From NCBI GenBank assembly GCA_903886975.1, contig CAISOB010000026.1, positions 1 to 64,000 of the forward strand: 64,000 bases of DNA, written 5' to 3'. The DNA comes from an uncultured beta proteobacterium. GTDB taxonomy: Bacteria > Pseudomonadota > Gammaproteobacteria > Burkholderiales > Rhodocyclaceae. The notes below the pieces were generated by a model. It had not been told where the DNA came from. It worked only from the letters and a program-made list of their open reading frames with translations, and did no database searches. A program made the translations under genes and the position numbers. This document shows, one piece after another, positions 26,711 through 35,648 of the stretch; positions within the stretch are counted from its first letter, which is position 1; every line of letters starts with the position of its first letter.

Positions 26711-27676
26711 CTACAGCCAGCCGGCGCGCTTGAAGCGGACGTAGAGGAAGACGCAGGCGCCGGCAATGACCAGGAGCGCCATCGGATAACCGTACTCCCA
26801 TTGCAACTCGGGCATGGCCTTGAAATTCATGCCCCAGACACTGGCGAATGCGCTGACGACGGCAAAGATTCCGGCCCAGGCGGCGAGCTTCTTGTTCATC
26901 TCGGTTTCTTCGATGGTGACCATCGAAAAATTGACCTGGATAGCCGTGCCGATGGTATCGCGGATGGTGTCGAGCGAGGCGTTGATGCGCGTCAGGTGGT
27001 CGTAGACGTCGCGGAAATAATCGCGGCTGTTGGCGCAGACGATCGGGCCGCGGCCGCCGAAGAGCTTGCCGGTGGCTTCCATGAGCGGCGCCACAGCGTG
27101 TTTGAGCAGGGTGATCTTGCGCTTCAAGTCGTAGAGCCGCTCGATATTGGCGCGCGCCGCCGCAGTGGTGAAGATCTGCTCCTCGATGCCTTCGAGCTCC
27201 GACTCGAGCCGGTCCATGATCGGGAAATAGCGATCGACGACCGCATCCATCAGCGCGTAGAAAACGAACCCCGAGCCATGCTCGAGCATGTGCGGTTCGC
27301 GCTCGCAGCGCTCGCGCACGCCGAGAAAATGCTGCTGGCTGTGGTTCCGGATCGACAGAACGTAATTGCGGCCGACGAAAACGTTCACCTCGCTGATGGA
27401 AAATTCGCCCGCCTTCTCTTCGAACTGGTGCATGACCGCGAACAGCGAATCGCCGTATTCCTCTATTTTCGGCCGCTGGTGGCCATGGCGGGCATCCTCG
27501 ACGGCGAGCTCGTGCAAGGCGAATTCCTCCTGCATCTTCTCGAGCTCCAGCTCGGTGGCGTCCAACAACGCCACCCAGACGAAACAGTTTGGCTTCGCCA
27601 GGTAGTCGCTGATCTCCTCGACCGACAAGTCCGCCAGGCGGGATCCATTTTCGTAGGCAACGCAGTTGACCAGCAT
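26711..27676 (-). CDS. corA: CorA-type magnesium/cobalt transporter
   Basis: 321 residues, normal length. A long cytoplasmic helical domain is followed by two C-terminal membrane helices with the selectivity motif GMN in SVWGMNFKAMPELQWEYGYP. Pentameric Mg2+ channel of the inner membrane. Monocistronic; a hairpin repeat follows directly. Confidence 0.95.
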   Translation of the reverse strand: MLVNCVAYENGSRLADLSVEEISDYLAKPNCFVWVALLDATELELEKMQEEFALHELAVEDARHGHQRPKIEEYGDSLFAVMHQFEEKAGEFSISEVNVFVGRNYVLSIRNHSQQHFLGVRERCEREPHMLEHGSGFVFYALMDAVVDRYFPIMDRLESELEGIEEQIFTTAAARANIERLYDLKRKITLLKHAVAPLMEATGKLFGGRGPIVCANSRDYFRDVYDHLTRINASLDTIRDTIGTAIQVNFSMVTIEETEMNKKLAAWAGIFAVVSAFASVWGMNFKAMPELQWEYGYPMALLVIAGACVFLYVRFKRAGWL

Positions 27677-27831
27677 GATTCGTCCCTTTCTTGGCAGACC
27701 CTATCCTGCGCGCTTTTGGCGCTTTTCGCGAGCCTTGGCGGCGCCGCACAATTGCATCAGCTTGCAATCATAGCGGCGCGATCCATGCATAAGCTTTGCG
27801 GCCGTCGCGCCGTCGCGGTGGACGTCCGGTG

Positions 27832-28596
27832 TCAGACGCGATCCCGCCGGCCAGCCTTGCTGTCGCCGGCGTCGAATTCGCGCCACAGGCCGTCGCGCAG
27901 TCCTTCAATCGGCCGGAAGTTGGCCTTGTAGGCCATCTTGTGGCTGTCGCGTATCCAGTAACCCAGATAGAGGTGCGGCAGCCCGCGGGCCGCGCACTGG
28001 GCGATCTGCCAGAGAATGCTGTAGGTGCCGAAACTGGCGCCCGCCACGGTCGGGTCGTAGAAGGTATAGACCGACGACAGGCCGTCGCTCAGCACGTCGA
28101 TGATGCTGACCATGCGCAGTTCGCCGTCTTCGGAAAATTCGATCAGCCGGCTGTCGACTCGGCTTTGCAGCAGGAAATGCGAGTACTGCTCGTTGTTGTC
28201 CTGGTCCATGCCGCCGCCGGCGTGGCGCACGGCCTGATACCGCTGGTAGAGCCGGTAATGTTCTTCGAAATAGATGAGCGGCAGTTCGCGCACTTGCAGC
28301 GCCGCGTGCGCCTTGAGGCAGCGCCGCTGGCTGCGGTTGGGGACGAAGCGCGCGATCGGCAGACGGACCGGGACGCAAGCGTGGCAACGCTCGCAGTTGG
28401 GGCGGTAGGAGAAGATGCCGCTGCGGCGGAAGCCGCTGCGCACCAGCTCGCCATAGACCTCGGTGGTGATCAGGTGGGCGGGCGTCGCCACCTGCGAGAC
28501 GGCGCGCTCGCCGGCCAGGTAGCTGCATGGGTAGGTAGCTGTATTGTAGAACTGCAGCAGCGAGAACGGCAGTTGCGAATCATTGAGGCGCGACAT
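27832..28596 (-). CDS. bpt: Aspartate/glutamate leucyltransferase (Bpt)
   Basis: 254 residues of the ATE1-related Bpt family, which moves Leu from tRNA to proteins with N-terminal Asp or Glu, feeding ClpAP degradation. The Cys-rich motif [20 protein letters not shown], and the C-terminal [20 protein letters not shown] are diagnostic. It lay directly after aat before a 268-bp MITE landed between them. Confidence 0.95.
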   Translation of the reverse strand: MSRLNDSQLPFSLLQFYNTATYPCSYLAGERAVSQVATPAHLITTEVYGELVRSGFRRSGIFSYRPNCERCHACVPVRLPIARFVPNRSQRRCLKAHAALQVRELPLIYFEEHYRLYQRYQAVRHAGGGMDQDNNEQYSHFLLQSRVDSRLIEFSEDGELRMVSIIDVLSDGLSSVYTFYDPTVAGASFGTYSILWQIAQCAARGLPHLYLGYWIRDSHKMAYKANFRPIEGLRDGLWREFDAGDSKAGRRDRV

Positions 28597-28611
28597 TGGG
28601 CACTATCCTAG

Positions 28612-28879
28612 GGTATGTTCTCACTTGGCGGACGGTCACGCAGGCATCGGGCCGGGATGCCGCGCAAGGCGTCGTGAGCGCGGCGTGATTATTCCACGCA
28701 AGCGAGCGGCAACACCGCGCGGCGCCCGGCCCGGTGCTTGCCCTTCGGGTTGTTGCGAAATGTGCCCGATACGGCGTTGCTCGCCTCGCCAATGGAAGAA
28801 CAACCATTGGCTTCGACTCGCGCCTTGTCTCGGGCGCATTTGGCAACAACGTGATCGGCCCGCCAAGTGAGAACATACC
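28612..28879. mobile_element. 268-bp MITE with perfect 20-bp terminal inverted repeats and CTAG target duplication
   Basis: The left end GGTATGTTCTCACTTGGCGG (28612-28631) is perfectly inverted at 28860-28879, and the similarity continues imperfectly inward (CGGTCACG against CGATCACG). CTAG flanks both sides (28608-28611 and 28880-28883), fitting a 4-bp YTAR-type duplication as made by IS5-group elements. No transposase fits inside. Removing the element plus one CTAG restores aat stop, GATAGTGCCCA, bpt ATG. The family assignment is inference from target and size. Confidence 0.85.
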
Positions 28880-29587
28880 CTAGCTCCAGTTCCGGCTTGC
28901 ATCGTCTTCCGCCCAGCGGCCCGGCGCGGGCGCTACGGCGGTCAGTTCGCGCAGGCGGGCGATGAAGTCGCTGCGCGGGATTTCGCGGGCGCCGAGCGAA
29001 GCCAGATGCGGCGTGTTCATCTGACAGTCGATCAGGCCGTAGTCCTGCGTCGCAAGATAGCGCGCCAAGTGCGCAAGCGCTATTTTCGAGGCGTTGGAAG
29101 CGTGCGAGAACATCGATTCTCCGTAAAACATTCTGCCGATGGCCAAGCCGTAAATACCGCCGACCAGCGCCTCATCGACCCAGGTTTCGACCGAGTGGGC
29201 GTAGCCTAGTTCATACAATTCGCAATATGCCGATTGCATTGCAGCGGTGATCCAGGTGCCGCTCTGGCCCTTGCGCGGGGTTCGGGCGCAGGCGCGGATG
29301 ACGGCTGGAAAAGCGCTGTCGAGACGGATCCGGTAAGCGCCGCGGCGCAGCGTCCGGCGCAGCGAACGCGAGATTCTGAACTCGCCCGGAACGAGCACCA
29401 TGCGCGGATCCGGGCTCCACCAGAGGATTGGCTGGCCGGCTGAATACCACGGGAAGATGCCGTCGCGGTACGCGCGCAACAGGGTGTCCGGCGCAAGGTC
29501 GGCGCCGGCGCAGAGCAGGCCGTTCGGTTCGGCGAGAGCGAGTTCAAGCGGGGGAAAACTGTCGGCGCTGGCTATCCAGGGAATCAT
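28880..29587 (-). CDS. aat: Leucyl/phenylalanyl-tRNA--protein transferase (Aat)
   Basis: 235 residues. Adds Leu or Phe to proteins with N-terminal Arg or Lys for ClpS/ClpAP recognition. NGLLCAGADLAPDTLLRAYRDGIFPWY, quoted here as family landmark in two joined parts LLCAGADL and YRDGIFPWY, plus WWSPDPRMVL, GGIYGLAIGRMFYGESMFS and LIDCQMNTPHLASLGA are all present. The stop codon TAG is part of the CTAG target duplication of the neighbouring MITE, so the insertion left the protein intact. Confidence 0.95.
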   Translation of the reverse strand: MIPWIASADSFPPLELALAEPNGLLCAGADLAPDTLLRAYRDGIFPWYSAGQPILWWSPDPRMVLVPGEFRISRSLRRTLRRGAYRIRLDSAFPAVIRACARTPRKGQSGTWITAAMQSAYCELYELGYAHSVETWVDEALVGGIYGLAIGRMFYGESMFSHASNASKIALAHLARYLATQDYGLIDCQMNTPHLASLGAREIPRSDFIARLRELTAVAPAPGRWAEDDASRNWS

Positions 29588-29601
29588 CGCCGGGCCGGAG
29601 C

Positions 29602-30105
29602 TTATTTTTCGACGACGCGGCGTGCTCCGTTGTAGCGCTTGACCCAGTAGCCCTGGCTCATGTCCTCGACGCGGATTTCAGCGCCGGTGCGTGGCGCGTG
29701 CAGGAAGCGGTTGTCGCCGAGGTAAATGCCGACATGCGAGAACGCGTGGCGCATGGTGTTGAAGAACACGAGGTCGCCCGGTTTGAGCTCGTCCTTGTCG
29801 ACGACGTCACCGATCTTGCTCTGTTCCTTGGCCGTGCGCGGCAGAAGCAGCCCGACCGCGTCCTTGAAGACGAGTTGAACGAAGCCGCTGCAATCAAGTC
29901 CGCTATCGGGGTCGGTGCCACCCCAGCGATAATTGATGCCGACCAGCTCCAGTCCTTTGAGAACCAGGTCCTTGGCGCCGCTTGTATAGCGTTCAAACAG
30001 CGAAGGCTCGTCGCTCAAGCCGGGTTCGCTCGCCGTTGCGGCGCCCCCGAAGAAAGTGATCACGGCTGCTGCGAACGCGATTATGAAGAATTTATGACCA
30101 GACAT
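29602..30105 (-). CDS. NlpC/P60 family cell-wall hydrolase
   Basis: 167 residues from the ATG at 30105, which opens directly onto a signal peptide (HKFFIIAFAAAVITFFGGAATA). Catalytic Cys in SGLDCSGFVQLVF, first His in AFSHVGIYLGD, and second polar residue in FLHAPRTG, the classic NlpC/P60 triad. It cleaves D-Glu-mDAP type links in peptidoglycan in the periplasm. It is 14 bp upstream of aat, so the two may be co-transcribed. Confidence 0.92.
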   Translation of the reverse strand: MSGHKFFIIAFAAAVITFFGGAATASEPGLSDEPSLFERYTSGAKDLVLKGLELVGINYRWGGTDPDSGLDCSGFVQLVFKDAVGLLLPRTAKEQSKIGDVVDKDELKPGDLVFFNTMRHAFSHVGIYLGDNRFLHAPRTGAEIRVEDMSQGYWVKRYNGARRVVEK

Positions 30106-30326
30106 GGGCGGGCAATTTAAGTGAAAACCAGCCGCCTGTAAACCCCAGGTCGCCAATTCAGTCATCTCTGCGGTCTGGTGTTCTCGCTTAAATTCATGTT
30201 TTATAAGCGCTTAGGAATTTGCCGGCGCCGCCGTTAATAGCTGCTGAATAGATCAATTTGTCTCTATAATCGGAATCAGAGGATCAGCGCGCGGCGTGAA
30301 TCAAGCAATCCAGTGAGGAGTGATCC
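30106..30326. promoter_or_regulatory. Divergent promoter region with TATAAT box before acuI
   Basis: TATAAT at 30265-30270 could be a -10 box for the plus-strand gene; the matching -35 is weak. A perfect palindrome TAAGCGCTTA lies at 30204-30213. Confidence 0.3.
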
Positions 30327-31322
30327 ATGGGACCATTCAAGGCTTATTTGATCGAAGAAGCGGAAGGCAAGTCGAAAGGCGCGTTCGTCAGTATGGACGA
30401 GGCGCAACTCGACCCCGGCGAGGTGACGATCAGGGTCGCCTATTCGAGCATCAACTACAAGGACGCTCTGGCTGCGACGGGCGCCGGGCGCATTGTTCGC
30501 CGTTTCCCCTGCGTCGGCGGCATCGACCTTTCCGGAATTGTCGAAAAGAGCACTGATCAGCGATTCAAAGCCGGCGATCCGGTGGTCGCCACGGGTTTCG
30601 ATATCGGCGTCGCGCATCACGGTGGCTATGCCGAGTACGCACGCCTGCCGGCCGAGTGGGTGGTGCCGCTGCCGACCGGACTCTCGTTGCGCGACGCCAT
30701 GGTCCTCGGTACGGCCGGGTTTACCGCCGTTCTTGCGACCATTCGCATGGAGCACAACGGCCTGGCGCCCGATCAGGGACCGGTGATCGTCAGCGGCGCG
30801 ACCGGCGGTGTCGGCGGCATGGCCGTCGATATGCTTGCCAAGCTCGGTTACCGGGTGACGGCGCTGACCGGCAAGGAAAGCGAGTTCGATTATCTCAAGC
30901 GCCTCGGCGCGGCCGAAGTCATGTACCGTTCGGCGCTTGATCTGTCGCATATCCGGCCGCTTGGCAAATCGCTGTGGGCCGGCGCCATCGATAACCTCGG
31001 CGGCGAGGTGCTGGCGTGGATGGCCAGTTCAATGAAATACGGCGGTACGATCGCCTGCATCGGCCTTGCGGCCGACACGACGCTCAACACCACGGTCATG
31101 CCCTTCATCCTGCGCGCCGTATCCCTGCTCGGCATCGATTCCGGCGGCGTGCGCGAACCGCTGCGCAGCCGCATCTGGCAGCGCATGGGCACCGACTTGC
31201 GGCCGAAGCATTTGATTGAAATGACGCGTACGATCGGTTTCGATGAGTTGCCGGAGGCATTTGCCGCCTACATCCAGGGCAAGGCGCGCGGTCGTGTTGT
31301 CGTTGAAGTGGCCGGCGCTTAG
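30327..31322 (+). CDS. acuI: Acrylyl-CoA reductase-like MDR oxidoreductase (AcuI/YhdH family)
   Basis: 331 residues, zinc-free MDR enzyme. AYSSINYKDALAATGAGRI near the start, GGIDLSGIV, and the NADPH motif VSGATGGVGGMAVDML mark the YhdH/AcuI branch. AcuI reduces toxic acryloyl-CoA to propionyl-CoA with NADPH. prpE, which makes propionyl-CoA, lies two genes downstream, which supports a C3-CoA role. Confidence 0.87.
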   Translation: MGPFKAYLIEEAEGKSKGAFVSMDEAQLDPGEVTIRVAYSSINYKDALAATGAGRIVRRFPCVGGIDLSGIVEKSTDQRFKAGDPVVATGFDIGVAHHGGYAEYARLPAEWVVPLPTGLSLRDAMVLGTAGFTAVLATIRMEHNGLAPDQGPVIVSGATGGVGGMAVDMLAKLGYRVTALTGKESEFDYLKRLGAAEVMYRSALDLSHIRPLGKSLWAGAIDNLGGEVLAWMASSMKYGGTIACIGLAADTTLNTTVMPFILRAVSLLGIDSGGVREPLRSRIWQRMGTDLRPKHLIEMTRTIGFDELPEAFAAYIQGKARGRVVVEVAGA

Positions 31323-31352
31323 GGGCTGCGCCCACTAAAGGACTCTGTAGGC

Positions 31353-32495
31353 ATGGAAACCCCGGCGCAGCCGCCGCGCATCCTGATTGTCGATGAATCG
31401 CGCATAGCGCGCGCAATGCTCGTCAAGTACATCCGCGAGCGCTATGACACGCGTGAAGAAACCGATGGCGAGTCGGCCTGGCAGGTCCTGGTTCTCGACC
31501 ATTCGATCAGCCTGGTGATTTGCTCGCTGTCCTTGCCCGTGCTCGACGGCAACGGCCTGCTCATGCGCGTGCGCTCGTCGCGCCTGGCACGCCTTTGCAC
31601 CATGCCGATGCTGATGATCTCCGGCGACGACGATACGGCCCTGGCAATGGCCAAGGCCAATGGTGCGTCCGACTTCATCAGCCGCAGGGCCGGCGGTTCA
31701 GAAGTCCTGGCGCGCATCGATTCGCTGCTCAAGCTCGCCCAGGCGCAAATCCAGCTCAAGGAAAACCTCGAGCAGAATGTGCAGAATCCGGAATCGGGCC
31801 TGTTTACGCGCAAGTACATCGAGGCGCAGGCCGCGCAGGCGATGTCGCACGCCAAGCGCCATGACAGCGAGGTCAGCGCCATGGTGATGGGCTTCGATAA
31901 CGTGAGCATCCTGCGCGAGGAACACGGCGTCGAGGTGGTGAAGGAATTGCAGCAGCGCCTGACCAGCATGCTGGCCAGCAAGATTCGCAAGGAAGACAGC
32001 CTCGGCCACTTTGCCGGCAGCCAGCTGATCGTTATTTCGCCGGGTACGCCAGGACCCGCCTGCGAGTCCTTCGGCACACGCCTGCGCGAAGCGATCCACG
32101 TGGCCAATATCGCCGTGCACGGCGAGCGCCTGAAATTGTCGGTGAGCGTCGGCATCAGCAACAGCCCGTCGGACGGTGTCATATCCGCGCGTGCCTTGAT
32201 CGAACTGGCGGGCCTGCGTCTGAAAGAGGCGCAGCAGCAGGGCGGCAACCGGGTCATCGCCTGCAATGTCCGGCCGGCGGATCCGCTGGCGACGCCCCGG
32301 CTTGATCTGGCGATTGCGCTGATCAAGGCCGGGCACGAGAGCGAGGTGATCCCGCACCTCGCCGCACTTGGCCGGGAGATTTTGCCCCTGCTCGAATTGA
32401 TCGAGCGGGATCGCAAGTACGGCCTGCTCGCCATGGAGGATGGAGACGCCCCGCTCGATGAGCCGCCACAAGAGGAAGACGCAGTGCCCGAATAA
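31353..32495 (+). CDS. Receiver-like plus degenerate GGDEF protein
   Basis: 380 residues. Residues 8-125 have a receiver fold (ILIVDESRIARAML, MLMISGDDD), but the phospho-acceptor position is Ser58 (ICSLSLPVLDG) and the conserved Lys is replaced (DFISRRAG). Residues about 145-290 resemble a diguanylate cyclase domain, but the GGDEF site reads AGSQL (221-225). The rest of the fold is kept (LSVSVGISNSP, ALIELAGLRLKEAQQQGGN). It is thus probably inactive as a cyclase and acts as a protein- or ligand-binding module. Between acuI and prpE, 30 and 18 bp apart. Confidence 0.85.
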   Translation: METPAQPPRILIVDESRIARAMLVKYIRERYDTREETDGESAWQVLVLDHSISLVICSLSLPVLDGNGLLMRVRSSRLARLCTMPMLMISGDDDTALAMAKANGASDFISRRAGGSEVLARIDSLLKLAQAQIQLKENLEQNVQNPESGLFTRKYIEAQAAQAMSHAKRHDSEVSAMVMGFDNVSILREEHGVEVVKELQQRLTSMLASKIRKEDSLGHFAGSQLIVISPGTPGPACESFGTRLREAIHVANIAVHGERLKLSVSVGISNSPSDGVISARALIELAGLRLKEAQQQGGNRVIACNVRPADPLATPRLDLAIALIKAGHESEVIPHLAALGREILPLLELIERDRKYGLLAMEDGDAPLDEPPQEEDAVPE

Positions 32496-32513
32496 CCCTG
32501 GACTGGACATTAC

Positions 32514-34412
32514 ATGACGACATGCAAGGCGTTTCATCAGGAATCCCTCGACGATCCGGACGCATTTTGGTCCAGGGAAGCGCGCCGCATCGACTGGCAC
32601 CGGCCTTTCGTCAAAACGCTCGACTATTCGCGCCCGCCATTCGCCAAGTGGTTCGTCGGCGGCCAGACCAATCTTTGTCACAACGCCGTCGATCGGCACG
32701 CCGCGACTCGCCCGGACGCCCGCGCGCTGGTTTTCATCTCGAGCGAGACCGACAGCGAAATCGTCTACTCCTTCGCGCAGCTCAAGCGGGAAGTCATGCG
32801 CATGGCCGCCGCCATGCAAAGCCTCGGCGTAGTCGCCGGCGATCGCGTGCTGATCTATATGCCGATGATTCCCGAAGCGACTTTCGCGATGCTCGCCTGC
32901 GCGCGCATCGGGGCGATTCATTCGGTTGTGTTCGGCGGTTTTGCTTCGGCTTCGCTGGCGACGCGCATCGACGATGCAACGCCGAAACTGATCGTTTCTT
33001 CAGACGCCGGAATGCGCGGCGGCCGCGCCGTCACTTACAAACCGCTGCTCGATGAAGCAATCGTGCTGGCCCGGCACAAGCCGGCCAAGGTGCTGATGAT
33101 CGATCGCGGCCTCGTCAAGTTCAGCCCGGTCAAAGGCCGCGACGTCGATTACGCGAGCCTGCGCGAGCGCTTCATCGACGCACAGGTGCCAGTGACCTGG
33201 CTGCCTTCCGAGCATCCCTCGTACATTCTCTACACCTCGGGAACGACCGGCAAACCCAAGGGCATCGTGCGCGACACCGGCGGTTACGCCGTCGCGCTGG
33301 CCGCGTCGATGCAATACATCTTCTGCGGCGGCGAGGGCGAGACGATGTTCTGCACCTCCGACATCGGCTGGGTCGTCGGTCACTCGTACATCGTCTATGG
33401 CCCGTTGATCGCCGGCATGTGCACGATCATGTACGAGGGCACGCCGCTGCGCCCCGACGCGGGAATCTGGTGGCAGATCGTCGAGAAGTACAAGGTCAGC
33501 GTGATGTTTTCATCGCCGACCGCGGCGCGCGTCTTGAAAAAACACGACACGGCGTTCATGCACAAGCACGACTTGTCGACGCTGAAGCATCTCTTCCTCG
33601 CCGGTGAACCGCTCGACCAGCCGACGCACGAGTGGATGACCCGTGAACTCGGACTGCCGGTGATCGACAACTACTGGCAGACCGAAACCGGCTGGCCGAT
33701 CCTCGCGGCCATGCCGGGCGTCGAAAAGACCGAGATCCGTTACGGCACGCCGAGCTTCCCGGTCTATGGCTACGACCTCAAGATCTTCCGCGAGGACGGC
33801 ACGGTCTGCGATGCCGACGAGAAAGGCATCGTCGCCATCGTTCCGCCGCTGCCGCCGGGTTGCCTGACGACGGTGTGGGGTGACGACGAGCGCTTCGTGT
33901 CGACGTATTTTTCGCTGTTCCGCGAGCCGCTCGTTTACTCCTCGTTCGACTGGGGAATCCGCGACAAGGACGGCTATCACTACATTCTCGGCCGCACCGA
34001 CGATGTCATCAACGTCGCCGGCCACCGTCTCGGGACGCGCGAGATCGAGGAAGCGATCCAGGGTCATCCGGCAATCGCCGAAGTGGCCGTCGTCGGCGTC
34101 GCCGACCCGCTCAAGGGGCAGATGCCGATGGCCTTTGCGGTAGTCAAGGATGCGGCGCTGATCGCCACGCCGCAAAAGCGCGACGAACTCGAAAAAGCCG
34201 TGCTCAAGCAGGTCGATACCAGCCTCGGCGCAATTGCCCGCCCGAGCCGCGTGCATTTTCTGACGGTGCTGCCGAAAACTCGTTCGGGCAAACTCCTGCG
34301 CCGTTCGATCCAGGCCCTTGCCGAAGGGCGCGATCCGGGCGATCTGACGACGATCGAAGACCCGGCGGCGCTCGAGCAGTTGCAGCAGGCGCTGGCGCGC
34401 ACGCCGGTCTGA
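32514..34412 (+). CDS. prpE: Propionyl-CoA synthetase
   Basis: 632 residues, standard for PrpE. Adenylation motifs are YTSGTTGKPKGIVRDTGGYA (A3), YWQTETGWPI (A5) and DDVINVAGHRLGTREIEEA (A8). The catalytic Lys is in TRSGKLLRRSI. It activates propionate to propionyl-CoA for the methylcitrate pathway. RDTGGYAVAL distinguishes it from acetyl-CoA synthetase. Last gene of an acuI-RR-prpE unit, followed by a hairpin repeat. Confidence 0.93.
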   Translation: MTTCKAFHQESLDDPDAFWSREARRIDWHRPFVKTLDYSRPPFAKWFVGGQTNLCHNAVDRHAATRPDARALVFISSETDSEIVYSFAQLKREVMRMAAAMQSLGVVAGDRVLIYMPMIPEATFAMLACARIGAIHSVVFGGFASASLATRIDDATPKLIVSSDAGMRGGRAVTYKPLLDEAIVLARHKPAKVLMIDRGLVKFSPVKGRDVDYASLRERFIDAQVPVTWLPSEHPSYILYTSGTTGKPKGIVRDTGGYAVALAASMQYIFCGGEGETMFCTSDIGWVVGHSYIVYGPLIAGMCTIMYEGTPLRPDAGIWWQIVEKYKVSVMFSSPTAARVLKKHDTAFMHKHDLSTLKHLFLAGEPLDQPTHEWMTRELGLPVIDNYWQTETGWPILAAMPGVEKTEIRYGTPSFPVYGYDLKIFREDGTVCDADEKGIVAIVPPLPPGCLTTVWGDDERFVSTYFSLFREPLVYSSFDWGIRDKDGYHYILGRTDDVINVAGHRLGTREIEEAIQGHPAIAEVAVVGVADPLKGQMPMAFAVVKDAALIATPQKRDELEKAVLKQVDTSLGAIARPSRVHFLTVLPKTRSGKLLRRSIQALAEGRDPGDLTTIEDPAALEQLQQALARTPV

Positions 34413-34416
34413 GGAC

Positions 34417-34488
34417 CGTCGTCCCGGCGCAAGCCGGGACCCAGAGTGCGCCACAGGCCCCTGGATTCCGGCTTTCGCCGGAATGACG
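34417..34488. repeat. Paired-hairpin extragenic repeat, copy B
   Basis: GTCCCGGCGCAAGCCGGGAC (34421-34440) and ATTCCGGCTTTCGCCGGAAT (34465-34484). It starts 5 bp after the prpE stop. Compared with copy A, both outer stem pairs have changed together. Confidence 0.8.
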
Positions 34489-34557
34489 AGGATGAATTCA
34501 GCCGGCTGCTGACGTTTCAAGTGCCGTCGTGCAATCGCCGCTAGCCGCCGAAATTCA

Positions 34558-34586
34558 TTGATTCGCAAGCGCAAAATCACTATAAT
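34558..34586 (+). promoter_or_regulatory. Sigma-70 promoter of the ribosomal protein operon
   Basis: TTGATT (34558-34563), a 17-bp spacer and TATAAT (34581-34586), about 65 bp before rpsF. Strong match to consensus. Confidence 0.7.
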
Positions 34587-34650
34587 GGCCGGCTTTTCCA
34601 CCTTGCTCCACCGTTCGCATGGCGGGGGGCTTCAACCATAAGGAGTGTGC

Positions 34651-35043
34651 ATGCGCCATTATGAAATCGTTTTTATCGTCCATCCGGACCAGAGCGAACA
34701 GGTCCCGGCGATGGTCGAGCGCTACAAGGCGCTCGTCGCCTCGCGCGGCGGCCAGATGCATCGCCTCGAGGACTGGGGCCGTCGCCAGCTCGCCTACCCG
34801 ATCCAGAAGCTGCACAAGGCGCACTATGTGCTGATGAACATCGAGTGCGACGGCGAAACGCTCGGCGAACTCGAGCACGGCTTCAAGTTCAACGACGCCG
34901 TCCTGCGCCACCTGACCATCAAGATGAAGAAGGCCGTCACCGGCCCCTCGCCGATGATGAAGGAAGAAAAGTCGAAGTCGATGATGGAAGCGAAGGAAGA
35001 AGCGCCGGTCGAGACCGACGCCGAAGCCGCGCCGGCCGCCTGA
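34651..35043 (+). CDS. rpsF: 30S ribosomal protein S6
   Basis: 130 residues starting at 34651 ([18 protein letters not shown]) with AAGGAG 7 nt upstream. [21 protein letters not shown], read as [13 protein letters not shown] and onward, is the S6 core. The last 25 residues are an acidic, Ala/Glu-rich tail (as glutamylated in E. coli S6). First gene of rpsF-priB-rpsR-rplI. Confidence 0.97.
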   Translation: MRHYEIVFIVHPDQSEQVPAMVERYKALVASRGGQMHRLEDWGRRQLAYPIQKLHKAHYVLMNIECDGETLGELEHGFKFNDAVLRHLTIKMKKAVTGPSPMMKEEKSKSMMEAKEEAPVETDAEAAPAA

Positions 35044-35057
35044 TAGTTGAGACTCAG

Positions 35058-35366
35058 CTGAACTGCGTAGAACTCACCGGAATCCTGATTGCGCGCAAGG
35101 CGCTGCGTTTCACCCCGGCCGCGGTGCCGGTCATGGAATGCACGATTGCGCACCAGTCGGAACAGCTTGAAGCGGGGAGCGCGAGGCGCGTCGAGTGCGA
35201 AATCCAGGCCATCGCCCTGGGCGAGACGGCCAAGTGGTTGCAGGCGGCGACACCGGGAGTGCAGGTGCAATTGACCGGCTTTCTCGCCGCCAGGAGCCAG
35301 CACAGCAAACAGTTGAGATTGCACGTAACGAAGATCGAATTTGTGGAAGGAAAGCAAAATGGGTAG
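35058..35366 (+). CDS. priB: Primosomal replication protein N (PriB), with non-standard start
   Basis: About 102 residues, a single-stranded DNA binding OB fold used in replication restart. [20 protein letters not shown] aligns with the MN-x-V-x-LTG opening of other betaproteobacterial PriB proteins, and [21 protein letters not shown] follows. No ATG, GTG or TTG lies in frame near this point. CTG at 35058 is the best position; CTG at 35040, overlapping the rpsF stop, is the alternative. The end overlaps the rpsR start by 8 nt. Confidence 0.85.
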   Translation: MNCVELTGILIARKALRFTPAAVPVMECTIAHQSEQLEAGSARRVECEIQAIALGETAKWLQAATPGVQVQLTGFLAARSQHSKQLRLHVTKIEFVEGKQNG

Positions 35367-35634
35367 GTTCTTCAAGAAGAAGGATGACAAGAACGTCAAG
35401 AAACGCGGCAGCGGGCTGTTCAAGCGCCGCAAGTTCTGCCGCTTCAGCCTTGAGAAAATGGACGGCATCGATTACAAGGATGTCGACCTGTTCAAGGAAT
35501 ATATCGCCGAGAACGCCAAGATCATGCCGGCGCGTCTGACCGGCACCAAGTCGGGTTATCAGCGGCTCTTGTCGGTGGCCATCAAGCGCGCGCGCTTCCT
35601 GGCCCTGCTGCCCTTCACCGATAATCACCCGTAA
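35359..35634 (+). CDS. rpsR: 30S ribosomal protein S18
   Basis: 91 residues from the ATG at 35359 ([18 protein letters not shown]), with GGAAGGA upstream. [20 protein letters not shown] and [20 protein letters not shown] are the S18 core, and the C-terminus [16 protein letters not shown] is typical. Start overlaps the priB stop, so the two are translationally coupled. Confidence 0.97.
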   Translation: MGRFFKKKDDKNVKKRGSGLFKRRKFCRFSLEKMDGIDYKDVDLFKEYIAENAKIMPARLTGTKSGYQRLLSVAIKRARFLALLPFTDNHP

Positions 35635-35648
35635 GCCAGGAGACGACG

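Noticed and set aside
34845..35366. ATG at 34845 as the priB start
   Set aside because: It would run 200 bp inside rpsF in another frame, with an Arg-rich shadow sequence before the PriB core.
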